A stretch of DNA of 23,358 bases from Bigelowiella natans CCMP2755 (Eukaryota > Cercozoa > Chlorarachniophyceae): the NCBI GenBank assembly GCA_000320545.1, contig ADNK01000802.1:1-23358 (forward strand), read 5' to 3'. Positions 1 to 10,026 of this stretch are shown in pieces (within the stretch, counting starts at the first letter, position 1; each line of letters starts with the position of its first letter). The notes beneath the pieces are model-generated. The model saw nothing but the letters and a program-made list of their open reading frames with translations, was not told the origin of the DNA and ran no database searches. The position numbers and the translations under genes are program-made.

Positions 1-28
1 TCCCCCCCCCCCCCTCCCCCACCCCCCT
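1..28. repeat. C-rich homopolymer tract at the window edge
   Basis: The run is almost pure C, broken by single T and A bases. In HIS6 transcript orientation it is a G-rich tract inside the intron before the missing last exon. Confidence 0.5.
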
Positions 29-99
29 TTCTCTGGAGAGAAGAGGAAAATGAAGAAATAAGCACATATCATAGACAACGGGGAGATCCGTCATCATAC

Positions 100-204
100 C
101 AATGTCTGAGACGATTTGAACATCTTGCAGCGATCTAATGCCCCCAGCGTAAGTTACTGGGATGGGACTTACAGAACCGAGGAAGCTCACCTATATTACG
201 TAAA

Positions 205-250
<46 letters not shown>

Positions 251-477
251 TGGATATCCGTCACCATCGCATCAAAACCATCTTTTTAATCTTCGTACGT
301 CGTACACCATCCTTTACCCCCTTCTCACAATGCGCCTCGCCATGATAGCGCAGCTTCAAACGGGACGGGTGGAGAAGGAGGAGGAGGAGGAGGAGGAGGA
401 GGAGTAGAAGACACAGAGAGAGAAAGTAGTTTCGCATGCACGCAAACAGCAGGGTGGCTGAGAAAGACAAGGAGAGA

Positions 478-515
<38 letters not shown>

Positions 516-580
516 CCAGCTCTGTTTCGATCCCAGAGCGTTTTCCCTCCTACCAATAATCGTGGAAAGAGGAGGAATAT

Positions 581-627
<47 letters not shown>

Positions 628-734
628 GTAGACTGTTTATCGCGCATCGCATAGCATGCCCTCCCCCCCCGCCCTACGAAACCTAAATGATACATGATAC
701 ATATTCACCCAAAGAATAAAAGAGGCGTGCAATA

Positions 735-766
<32 letters not shown>

Positions 767-1208
767 CGATAAGGAGACGATTCACGGTGATCGTGCCCTC
801 TGCTGTTTGCGGCAGCAGTGTGAAGAAGAGATACAAGTCTTAGTTTCCCAAAAATAAAATAAGGAAAAACGAATGCGCGACGACGATCAGGAAACCTTAT
901 CGACGCCGTGGACAAGGAACTCGCTGCAGTACTTCGCGAGCATCATTATGTTCTATTTCATCGATAGTTACACGGCACAAACACGTCAAACATATACAAA
1001 CAAGCAAAGGGCTCTCTCAACTCCTTGTCGCCCCCTCCTCTTTTGACTACGTTCCGAATACAGCTGATAGTACTGCTACTACTACTACTTACTACCACTA
1101 CTACTTACTGCTACTTGCTACTGCTGCTTGCTGCTACCTCCTCGTTAATTTCATAGTTTGTAAACTTTTGCCACCGATCAGTGACGACGTAGAAGCCCTT
1201 CGATGCGC

Positions 1209-1254
<46 letters not shown>

Positions 1255-1657
1255 TATACATATGAGGTCGTGACTACGGTGGCACGGCAAGATGACGACA
1301 AGCATAGCACACACTGCATTTGTGTTCGTACGAATACGCACCCCCCTTCATGAGACGCCTGCAGCTGAGATCTAACACCAAACGCTCCTTTCCCACCGTA
1401 TCGACGAGCTCCTGTGCGCCATTTAACAAAGTCCATCGCGTTCAGGAATTACACAACACGCTTATCTCGGTCCCCCCCCCCCCCCCCCCCCACCCCCTTC
1501 CGGCTCTTATTCCCCGATCGGCGCACGTGCTTATCAAACCTTTAGCTTGTCCAGTTTTATCTCGCCGTTCTTAAACACGTAGGATGTGACTATCACATGG
1601 GAGGCTCCTGGGAGAAGGAGGGCAAGAAGATAGGTATCTATCAGGGGTGACGAAGGG

Positions 1658-1691
<34 letters not shown>

Positions 1692-1797
1692 CAGGTGCCT
1701 TTCTACTCCGTGGTGGGTGGGCTCGATCTACTGCATCATATTGCCGATGATCGATTCTGTACTGACGTTTGCTATGAGTATGTTTGGGCTATCTCTA

Positions 1798-1889
<92 letters not shown>

Positions 1890-2051
1890 TGTGTGTGTTT
1901 ATGCGTAATTGCTTGCGTTCAATCATGCAGCAACAACAACCAGCGTCGAGGTACTTCTGTGCGTTTTCTGGAGTGATCCCACCTACCCAGTTAGATGCAA
2001 ACCAAAAATATCAGAATATAAGGAACACACTCACACAGACGCGCAGACGCG

Positions 2052-2088
<37 letters not shown>

Positions 2089-2829
2089 CACACCACACCA
2101 CACCACACCTTCACACACGCGCGCGGGCATGCACATGCGGACATAGACGGGATTGTTGGATGAAAATGTATATTTGTATATGTTTCGAGCGGCTTCCACT
2201 ACTCCCAGCGGAAAAGACATAACGTCGCACCTCCGACGTGCAATCCTCCAGGATATGCCCGCAGCGCTTCAAGCGCAGCTTCTTCATTTCCAGGGCCGAG
2301 CATGATCACGTGCCCTCTGAAAACACACACAAACAACGCAAATTTGAGTGTCTTCGCGTAAAGATACATACATATATAGATATATAGGTATAGATATAGA
2401 TATCTTATTTATTATATTTATACTTATGCAGTTTTCAAGTCTGTATCTATCTATCACCCCTTCAGTCGGTCCTTCTTGTACATCTGGGCAAAGTATGCGG
2501 CGCCTTTCTTGCTCTCGAAATTGGTCACGGCCTGTATATAGACGAGAAGCGAGGCGAGATCGGTCAAAACGAACGAGCAGTAAGATGCGGATGACTGAAT
2601 TGGTGTTGCTCGATGCTGCCACCTCAGTGCCGCCCTTTTCGTTGTCTTTGAGGGTTGCCCCTACAATTTGAGTCACTTTCCCGCCTCCTAACATCAGAAA
2701 TAATCCATTAATTTGGCTGATCGTCTATGATATGGCTGCCTCCCCTCCCCCCCCCTCCCACTCACTTAGGTCGATGCAAGGCCTAAACTGGACACGGCGC
2801 AGTTTGCTGTCCTCCCTTCCCTGCATCAT
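100..2829 (-). CDS. HIS6: ProFAR isomerase (histidine biosynthesis, HisA/HIS6 family), 3' end off the window
   Basis: This is the (beta/alpha)8 isomerase that opens the ProFAR aminoaldose to the PRFAR ketose in histidine synthesis. Eleven exons on the minus strand agree in phase: 2829-2766, 2687-2623, 2531-2458, 2316-2231, 1982-1941, 1607-1540, 1411-1342, 1208-1138, 952-896, 549-517 and 190-100 (240 codons plus one base). Motifs read in order: FRPCIDLRGGKVTQIVG, NFESKKGAAYFAQMYK, GGHVIMLGPGNEEAA, GGITPENAQKYLDAG, ASHVIVTSYVF, LVLDLSCR, VVTDRWQKFT, YCSEFLVHGVD, EGKRSGIETEL and SPIPVTYAGGIRSLQD. These match the eukaryotic HIS6/HISN3 type. The usual C-terminal motif (GSALDIFGG) should lie in an exon left of base 100, where a GTATGA donor is visible. 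I chose the ATG at 2829; the frame is open a further 87 bases or so upstream, so a longer N-terminus or an upstream exon (for example a transit peptide) is possible. The usual DVEG reads DKEG across one junction. Family assignment is very secure. Confidence 0.5.
191..516 (-). repeat. HIS6 intron filled with microsatellites
   Basis: This 326-base intron holds (TA)n at about 209-247, (GGA)n at about 372-404 and (AG)n at about 473-512. The long open frames here on both strands are translations of these repeats. I see no further exon. Confidence 0.5.
517..549 (-). other. HIS6: 33-nt microexon of the HIS6 gene
   Basis: Eleven whole codons (EGKRSGIETEL) lie between TTGGTAG and GTACCT, phase 0 on both sides. 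They supply the EGK..GI...LV segment that HIS6 proteins have between the VHGVD motif and the TYAGG motif. Without this exon the protein would lack a conserved loop. An (AG)n tract lies immediately downstream in transcript orientation and a (TA)n tract lies upstream. Confidence 0.5.
1794..1899. repeat. Compound (TC)n(TG)n microsatellite in a HIS6 intron
   Basis: About 70 bases of TC repeat run directly into about 28 bases of TG repeat. Nearby HIS6 introns also carry (TA)n at 1212-1251, poly-C at 1473-1491, (GAT)n at 1658-1691 and (AC)n at 2054-2088. Frames of Ser-Leu, Cys-Val and Thr-His repeats across these tracts are artefacts. Confidence 0.5.
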
Positions 2830-3487
2830 CTTCAATGCTGCTTCCTCCTGCCCGTCTTCTGGCGAACCCCGCGGGAGAGCTTCGTCCGTCTCGGAGGGGG
2901 TGGTCGGGATTTGGTGAAGAGCTCACCGTTCTGCTACGAACGACAAAGGTGTACCACGACTACAAAGAGAGCGACAAGGAGTTTCGCAAGATTTAGGAGG
3001 AAAACGGCATTACATCGACGTGTTGCGACAGCGAACACACGGGGTGGTAGGGTTCGTTGATTACCAGGGTTCGTTGGATTTCGGGAGGAGGAAGGGCGAT
3101 TTTATTCTGAAATTGGTGATAAGGGAATGTCGCTCTTAGTAATCACTGAGGATAAGAAGCCATCTTATGGGGCGGTAGTGGTACTGTAGGTCCAGATCTC
3201 GATCTTCACCGGGATTTTACCGGGATTCTACCGGGGAAAACGGGCAGAGATCTTCGATCGGAAACGGACCAAAGCCGACCGGAAACAACCGATCGGCTCC
3301 CGTCGCAACAGCAGCAGCTCTCTTTCTGTTATGCCCGTCGCTCTGCTAGCAAGGGCAGCCGGGTTTACCTGTCGGAGAAGAAGGTGTGGATGTAGGGAGA
3401 GGAGGGGGGGTGATAGATATTCCGCAAGCAGCCCCGTAGCCGCTGCGGGTTTGAAATGGAGCTTGGCGGGGTGTTGATGATGAAGGC
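2830..3487. promoter_or_regulatory. Divergent intergenic region between HIS6 and the ThyX-like gene
   Basis: The starts of the two genes face away from each other, so both promoters should lie here. I recognise no TATA box or other defined element. Short spaced repeats of an ACCGGGATT-like word occur at about 3208-3245, followed by CGATCGG-rich sequence to about 3298. A minus-strand GTAAAC donor-like site occurs near 3370, but I could not tie it to a gene. Small open frames at 2835-2995 lack support. Confidence 0.5.
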
Positions 3488-3667
3488 ATGGGGAAGGCTG
3501 TGGTGATTCCTCTTGATGTTGGTTTCAGCACATGGCTGTTTCACCGGCGGGCACTATTCTCTACAGAGTGCACACGTGTTGTGGATGGTGTGCGCTTCAT
3601 CGATGCTGAGGCGTGGTGGGGCAGGTATCTACCCGGGTGTCAACCTTCTAATGAACGCGATACACTG

Positions 3668-3706
<39 letters not shown>

Positions 3707-4154
3707 GTGTTTCGGGGAAACAAAAAGAAAATCTTGTGCATATGTGAACATAGGGCCAGTCACCTTTTTGTTCGTTCGTTCTTCTTCATTCTCCTCCTCC
3801 TCCTCCTCCTCCTCTTCCTCCTCCTCCTCCTCCTCCTCTATATCACGCGAAACATACTGGTAGCATCGACGAGCTGCCCCGTCCGGTCCCAAGCTCTCCG
3901 GTCTCCTCACGAACGCAGGGGTCGGCTTCTGGGAGGATGACGATGCCGAGACAGCGGAAAATGCGACAAAAAATGGACCAGGGAAGGTCACCGAGGGATT
4001 TGATATAGCGGGGAGGGGCTCGTCTGAGACGAATATTGAATCAACAGGCTGTTTGTTAGAGATCCAGTCCTCGCTGTGTCTGCAATCGGAGGAATCCCTA
4101 TTCGGTACCATAAAACGTATACTCCCACGTTTGTTGAGTCCTCTTTCCCTTTCC

Positions 4155-4202
<48 letters not shown>

Positions 4203-4663
4203 ACTTCTTTCTGTCTGTGTTGGGGGTGTGGGGAGGGGGGGGTATGCATGCGATGCGTGATTTGGCTCTAACGAATGTCAAATTCGAAACTTTCTCTTTT
4301 GATGCCCAACCCCAAAATGCGACGACGATGTCCTTCTATTGTTGTTGTAATTTAAGGTTGGGAACTTCAGTTCCGAGAGACTGCGTGGAGCTTGGTATTG
4401 GCCCTGTTGGAAAGGGGTGAGCAGTCGAAAGGAAAAACTAGTAGTGGTTTGTAGAAGAAGAAGAAGAAGTAGTAGTAGAAGTAGTAGTAGCAGGTTGTTG
4501 TAGAAGTAGCAGCAATAAGTTGGAAGAATGGAGCTGAGGCCAACCTGTATGATCTTCAATCTCATCGTATCTCCTACTCTTTGTCAACTAAAGGCCGGTG
4601 GTGCATGTGAAAGACCTTGCCGATGCGTTTCGGGTGAGCAATGCTTAGTAGCGCTTATTCGTC

Positions 4664-4706
<43 letters not shown>

Positions 4707-4881
4707 TTAGTATTTTGCGTAGGATGAGAGGTGAAGTGTAGCCATGTCATATTACCAAGGATGAGTGTTGCATCAGCGGCAAATGGGCCTGGCAGGGTTC
4801 CCCTCTTATCTAAATCCTAAGGGCATCTCAGCCGATCAGATGTGGGATGTGGTGAGCTGAATCTTTGTTTGTCAGCTGCAT

Positions 4882-4928
<47 letters not shown>

Positions 4929-6179
4929 TTATTATATATTTGCTGAAGTGAGTGAGTACACCCACAAATACAGGTAGCAAAACACCGGCATTTCAGTGTG
5001 GCACACGCTGCTTCTGTCTCCTTCGTAATGGCTGGTAAATTGGAAACGTTACCGTGTTGGCATGCAAAGAGGGGGGGGGGCGGGGAGGGGAGAAGGGAGA
5101 GCTTCGCTTATAGACCACATCCCACTGTGCTGCAAATCATTCCTTACACCCCTGGCAACAACGGCACGCACCGCCGGCGGACGTTTCTTTTTCAGGCCAC
5201 TCGTGTGCAGTCGAGAACGAGTTCAACTGCCAACGGTGAGAGAAGGAAGTCCAATTGTGCGTGCTTTTATTTAAAACCAAAAAAAAAAAATGATGGGAGA
5301 AAAGTCGCGGGCAGGCACTCCAAAGCTGTCCCTGCACTATACCCAACCCTCTTTCATTTCCGATCACTCTGAGCTTTCCGGCTGAACATTCTTCTCATTC
5401 GTTGTCTGTGCTACTGCTGAAACGATGACGCTCCTACTACCACTTCCTCCCTGCCGCTATTCCGGTCCCCGAGTAGCGATATCATCCACATAGCGCGGCT
5501 GACTGTGGCAAGGACGGCGGCGCAAGCCAACCCGCCACTCGTCGTCCCCCATCGAGAACTCCTTCCTGCATATAGAAGGGTAATAATGATACGACTGCAT
5601 CTATGCATAGTCGATCAGGGTGGTATACTTCAGTACCAAGTGCTGATAAGAAGCAAAAGCGTTGATTCGATCCCCTCCCCCGCCCTCCCTCTTTTCGCAT
5701 CCGTGCCTCCCCGCCTTCCATTCCGCTCGATGTGGCAGGTGAGAGAATCGACGGCAGGACTGATCGAAGAAATGAAGCAGAGGAAGAGGCCAGAGGAAAG
5801 TGTGTCCGATAGTCTTATTGTTGTCGTTGCTGCTGCTGCTGCTGCTTGGCAGCATCTACGTCTCCTTTCGTTGATTCTCCTCAAAGCGTTTAATAATTAT
5901 GAGCCGCCGCAATGATCTTCATCCCCTCCCCCCTCTCCATACTACGATACAGTGAACGTCGGCGATTGGCAGGAAGCTCGCTTCGCAATGTTTCCGGCTG
6001 CAAAGGCCCACGTTGCTGTGGTCACCGGTTCTCTTCGTAATCTGCAGAAACTGTCAGGGGAAATGTCCTCGGGCGGTAAGGAGATCGAGTATGTTCGCTT
6101 ACTTTCCAAGATGAACGACAGCCTTCACGCGATGCTGCCCGATATGTTTGCGCCATCACCGGACTGCATCAGTCCCTGA
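3488..6179 (+). CDS. ThyX-like protein (flavin-dependent thymidylate synthase fold), divergent
   Basis: Ten exons agree in phase and sum to 753 bases (250 residues, in the ThyX size range): 3488-3624, 4357-4416, 4520-4546, 4594-4633, 4822-4841, 4997-5034, 5196-5235, 5477-5579, 5739-5799 and 5953-6179. The N-terminus (LFHRRALFSTE) resembles a mitochondrial targeting peptide. The middle reads LPVVHVKDLADAFR, GISADQIVAHAASVSF, then NEFNCQRDIIHIARLTVART and AQANPPLVV. The C-terminal part has the ThyX-like order E-A-R-x-x-x-x-P, a T-x-x-L-R-x-L stretch, then EIEYVRLLSKMNDSL and LPDMF. ThyX makes dTMP from dUMP with flavin and methylenetetrahydrofolate, but the RHR-x7-S signature is not intact here (AHA in the RHR position), so activity cannot be assumed. 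The C-terminal exons are firm. The 20- and 27-nt exons, and the long first intron, are tentative. The family call rests on remembered consensus. Confidence 0.5.
3625..4356 (+). other. Long first intron of the ThyX-like gene, with an unassigned open segment
   Basis: The intron holds (GT)n at 3670-3702, (CTC)n at about 3790-3838 and (TC)n at about 4163-4200. Between 3864 and 4116 there is a plus-strand open segment of ordinary composition, preceded by TGGTAG and followed by GTATAC. It could be an alternative exon. Its phases (0 in, 1 out) do not fit the 250-residue chain, so I left it out of the CDS. Confidence 0.5.
4668..4925. repeat. Two (TA)n microsatellites in ThyX-like gene introns
   Basis: The tracts lie at about 4668-4701 and 4889-4925. 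An (AAG)/(TAG)-rich tract lies at about 4453-4495. The tyrosine-isoleucine frames here are repeat translations. Confidence 0.5.
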
Positions 6180-7113
6180 ATACGAATGTGAACACGTTGT
6201 TGGAGTAACCCACAAACACACACACACACACACAGAAATGTGGAGTGAAAGGACGCTTGTACCCATTGTGCCCATGGAAGGCGTGTGTAGCAGCTGCGCA
6301 CTACACGCGCGCGCATAGCCCGCAAGCTAGTACGTACGTGCGTGCATAAGCATGCTGCCTGGAGGGTATGTCTGCCCTCTTGGCCTTCCGCATTTGCGCT
6401 GACACTCGCCACAGACATGCAGCCACGTGCTCTAGCATTTAGGCATCATCATCATCATCATTGAGTGTGATTCAGTTGAAGGGGCCGCCACACCCATTCC
6501 ACACCACCGATTTGTTGTGCCAGTCGGCATATTGTGTTGATCACTTGTTTGTACACAACATTGGAGCATAATATAACAGGACCTACAATTACAGGGTCCC
6601 ATGCTAGCATGTGAGCTACATGCTAGCTAGCAACCAGCATGTTAGCAGCGCACTACTTGCTGTGTGTCGATCCATCAGAACCAGCGTCGCATATAATGCA
6701 TGACGAAATGAGAATGACACAATGATCATCATGGTGCAATGATAACGGACTCATTATAGACATAGTTATATCATATGTGCACACATTACACACATGGTGT
6801 GACGTGTGTCTATACTTATTGTAGACATAGTTATATCATATATGCATTATATACATGGTATAACGTGTCTATTATACTCATTCGGACAAATGTAGCAATA
6901 ATGTCAATCATGTGACGCGCATGGCTCCTCGCGCGAACATACTATGCCAGAACAATGCACACATGCATGCGCATGCTTGCGCACATACGTAGCAGACAGA
7001 CAATAATGCGGGATCAAGAGTGGGGCGCCATCTATACACATAGCTCAACTATGCAACACACGCAGTAGTGCGTGCGTGATAGCTACAGCACATCCTAGCA
7101 TACAATTGCGGCT
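6180..7113. other. Convergent intergenic spacer rich in palindromic words
   Basis: The spacer lies between the stop of the ThyX-like gene and the stop of the capping enzyme, so it holds both 3' ends. It contains (CA)n at 6212-6234, a short (CAT)n at 6444-6463, a perfect 12-base palindrome CATGCTAGCATG at 6600-6611, and two diverged copies of a unit of about 65 bases at 6750-6882. I see no coding exon and no RNA gene. Confidence 0.5.
6750..6882. repeat. Two tandem copies of a unit of about 65 bp
   Basis: The words TAGACATAGTTATATCATAT at 6757 and 6822 are identical, offset by 65 bases. They are followed in both copies by diverged ACATGG...ACGTGTCTAT sequence. The second copy is more A/T-rich. 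Confidence 0.5.
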
Positions 7114-10026
7114 CTAATGTTGGTTCAATATGAACTTTGTAGGTCCTGGAATCGACAGGACATCCGGAGCCTCAGCCCAATTGAGTAGTTCTTGCTCGCC
7201 AATGCCGTCGTCGATGGACCTCTGCACGCGCTGGTACGTGTATGAGGAGTTGGGGAGATCCTGATGATGAGTGGATGAGTGAATGAGTGAATGCAGTGGT
7301 GGTAGTCGGCACAGCGTGTGAGTGGACGTTTTGCTACTAAGTTTTCTGGCAAACAAAATGAGTAAGTTTTAGTTTTTTGCTTAGGTGGCTTTAATATCAT
7401 CATTATCATCATCGTCGTCGTCGTCGTCGTCTCCATAAAAATCAACTCGCCTCTATCGCCATTAATTACACAACATACACTCAACCAGCTGGCGTTGTAC
7501 GTCGATCGAGACGCTAGTGTTGCAGAGCTCAATCATCATCATCTTCTTCTTCTTCGTATCATTGTTATTCTATGGCTACTACTACTACTACTACTCACTA
7601 CTACTTCTACTTCTTCTTCTTCTTCTACGACCGACCTTATCGTCCCGCTCCTTCAGGAAGTGCCACTCTCGTGTCTCCGGATTCCACACGCACTCCACGA
7701 TCCTGCCGTCGAGCTGGAGCGCCTCGCTGGGCGTCATGCGTGGCGGAAAGCGTAACGGAGTCGGGATGATCCTAAACTCCTCCTTGGCCTGCTGCTCCTC
7801 CCCTGGCTCTCCGTCGAAGCCCTCATGCGCCGCAGAGTCCACCACTTCTAGCACTGCGCGTTCACTGAGGTCGTACAGGGAGAGTGATGATAATGACCCC
7901 GTCCCCTGCCCCCCGCCCCCTCCCTCTCCCGGCTGCTCCTCTTTCGCCTTGCGGAAGGAGAGGCGGAAATCCATCGAGTTGAGGTGCGGGAACTTCCACT
8001 TGAGAACCGACCCGTCAGTCCCCGGCTCGTACTGAGCGCCCCACGGCTGCACGACCACGCCATCTGATTCGTGGGGGACGGAGGGAATCACCTGCTGCAC
8101 CACCTCCTTCATCGAGCTGAGCTCCCAGTAACGCTTTCGCCGCACCTTCGCCGCCTCGGCGCCGTAGGCGCGTGCGACGCTGCCGTCGGGCCCCCACTGT
8201 GAAGAGGACGACGACGACGACGATGATGATGATGATGGGGAGACCTGGCGCTCCTCCTCCCTACCCCCTTCTTCCCCGATCCGCGCGGGCAGCGTGTAGC
8301 GGGTGCCGTTGGAAGCCAGGAGCTGCTGCTCGACGCGGCGCGGCCAAATGACGTGGTCGAGGATGGCCTGATACCGCGCGTAGAAGGGCAGGTCGGTGAG
8401 GGTCTTCATGTTAAGAGCGATCATGTCGTATATCAGCAGGCGGGGCTGGATGCTTCCATCCGGCTCGCGATCCAGGGTGAGCTCGGCATCGAAGAGCGTG
8501 CCGTGGTGTACTCCGTTGAACTTGGGGAGTTTCCCCGGCGCTGGAGGCCACGCCTCGTCGGTGGAGGATAGCGTCACGCGCCCGCTGTCGCCGGCCTGCT
8601 GCTGCCGTCGCTGCTTCTGATCGCCAAAGTCGGCTCTGGAGAGAAAGTCGTCCTCCTTTGACTCCGCCCCGTCTCCGTCCTCATCCTCGTCAATGTTGTC
8701 GTCCCCCCCGCTGTCGTCCTCTAACACCGGGTACTCCTCCACCACGTTGAAGGAGGGCGGTTGATCCTGCTGTCGCTGCCGTTGCTTATCGAGGCCCCCC
8801 CCGTCGCTGCTAGCTCCATTGTCCATCACCAGCCCCTCCCCCTCCGCCATCTGGCCCTCCACCCCGTATTCGGTGTCGTCGTACCACTTGATCACCTGCG
8901 GGAAGGGCCTGACGACCGTCGGAAAGCGCATGTGGAGGCGCGTCACGCGAAAGCTGCGGTCGATGAGGTAGACCCCGTGCCGCATCGCCAGCGTCAGCGC
9001 ACGAGTTCCGTCGGCCTTCCAAGTGACGCAGTACGGGTACCTCCTGACTAGGTTCTCATTGTCTTTGTAGAGAGAAACTGGCTGCGAGCCGGGGAAGGGT
9101 ATGTCCAGCCCACAGTCCGCGAGGCGACAGGCCAGGGCGCGTATCTTGGAGATAACGTGTGGGTTGTAGATGGGCTCGCCGAGGTGAGCAAGAGGGCTGG
9201 TGAGCCTTTGGAGGTCCGCTCCGTCTCGAATCCCTGGCTGATACGACCTGAACTTGCCGTCCTCTGGTAAAGCCTGGAGATCCGTCGGGGCCTCGTCGAG
9301 GAGGTTGCTCCGAGAGAGCCTCACCTGCCGCCCGTTCTTTAGGTATACTGTCGCGAATGCGAACTCGTCGACTCCGGCGGGCTCATTCGTCGCTGGCCCA
9401 GCTGGCTCTTTCGTCGCGGCCTGTGCCCCATCTGGCGTGGATGCCGGCTTCTGGTCCTTCCCGAAATCGACCTTGGGGAGGAATTCCTCGCCCTTTAGCT
9501 TCTTGGCCCCGCCTTCATATCTTTCGTCGAAATCGTGCCATCTCTTTATCTTCTCCTCGCGCCGCAGCCTCGCGTCCTCTACGCCCTTGAACCCAGCTGC
9601 GCCCTCTCTTCGGCCAGCGTTCTTCGACTCGCCGCCCGCCTCCCCGCGCGCATCTGCCGGAAGCTTTGCAGGAGTGGACCCCTCATCCTTTGGGCGGATC
9701 ATCGACTTAAGAAAGCTTCCAAGCCCTCCCTTGGGAATCTGTTTGAGCTTAGGCTTGGCTGTTACCCCAGAATCAACCCCCAGGCCTGCAGCGGAGCCTG
9801 CATGCCTTGGTGCAAGATTAGTTGTCAAGGAACAAATGGATCCCATTACCATCAACAGGACTATCCCTCCGCCCCTTCCTCCCTGTTTGCGAGCCAGGGG
9901 GGGGTGACGCCGCATCCAAACACGCAGCCCTCGGAAGGTCAGCGGGGCGGCGCCATCCGTCGTTTTGGCTGCTGTCGGCAATGTGAGGAATATTTTAAGC
10001 TGAATGCCATTCCTGGTCGCAAGCAC
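7114..10026 (-). CDS. mRNA capping enzyme, guanylyltransferase
   Basis: The enzyme moves GMP from GTP to the 5' diphosphate end of nascent mRNA through a lysine-GMP intermediate, in the nucleus. Two exons, 10026-7636 and 7260-7114, give about 845 residues. All nucleotidyltransferase motifs are present: motif I TWKADGTRAL (Lys337), III GTLFDAELTLD (509-519), IIIa LIYDMIALN (531-539), IV HESDGVVV (652-659), V LKWKFP (675-680), and VI ECVWNPETREWHFLKERDDK (778-797). Exon 2 continues DLPNSSYTYQRVQRSIDDGI, the OB-fold end typical of the family. Without splicing, the frame would run into an Arg/Ser repeat after RDDK. There is no recognisable cysteine-phosphatase-type RNA triphosphatase domain, and no tunnel-type one was recognised. 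About 330 N-terminal residues are unassigned, and an acidic Gln-rich insertion of about 110 residues splits motifs Ia and III. The start is uncertain; several downstream Met codons exist and residues 54-66 are hydrophobic. Confidence 0.5.
7261..7635 (-). other. Intron of the capping enzyme
   Basis: The intron is 375 bases long with donor GTCGGT after the RDDK codons and acceptor CATCAG before GATCTC, phase 0. It contains (GAA/GTA) triplet repeats at about 7574-7627 and (ACG/ATG) triplets at about 7396-7432. Confidence 0.5.
8203..8240 (-). repeat. In-frame serine tract in the capping enzyme
   Basis: An imperfect (GAC/GAT) repeat, read on the minus strand as Ser codons, encodes a run of about a dozen serines between motifs IIIa and IV (residues about 598-609). 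It preserves the frame, so it is probably a tolerated surface loop. Confidence 0.5.

Noticed and set aside
1647-2220. Several open frames of Asp, Ser-Leu, Cys-Val and Thr-His runs
   Set aside because: They are direct translations of (GAT)n, (TC)n, (TG)n and (AC)n repeats in HIS6 introns.
2835-2995. Plus-strand 53-codon frame ending in YHDYKESDKEFRKI
   Set aside because: It overlaps the upstream open stretch of HIS6 on the other strand and has no splice or homology support. It could be a chance frame.
3629-4249. 206-residue minus-strand open frame
   Set aside because: Much of it is Glu, Thr-His and Arg-Glu repeat translation from CTC, GT and TC microsatellites, and it lies inside the ThyX-like intron.
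4357-4566. Alternative frame resembling a pentatricopeptide (PPR) repeat (AWSLVLALLER, PTCMIFNLI)
   Set aside because: Its phases join the unassigned 3864-4116 segment but then fail to continue. The other frame of the same exons chains in phase to the ThyX-like C-terminus and gives the expected protein length.
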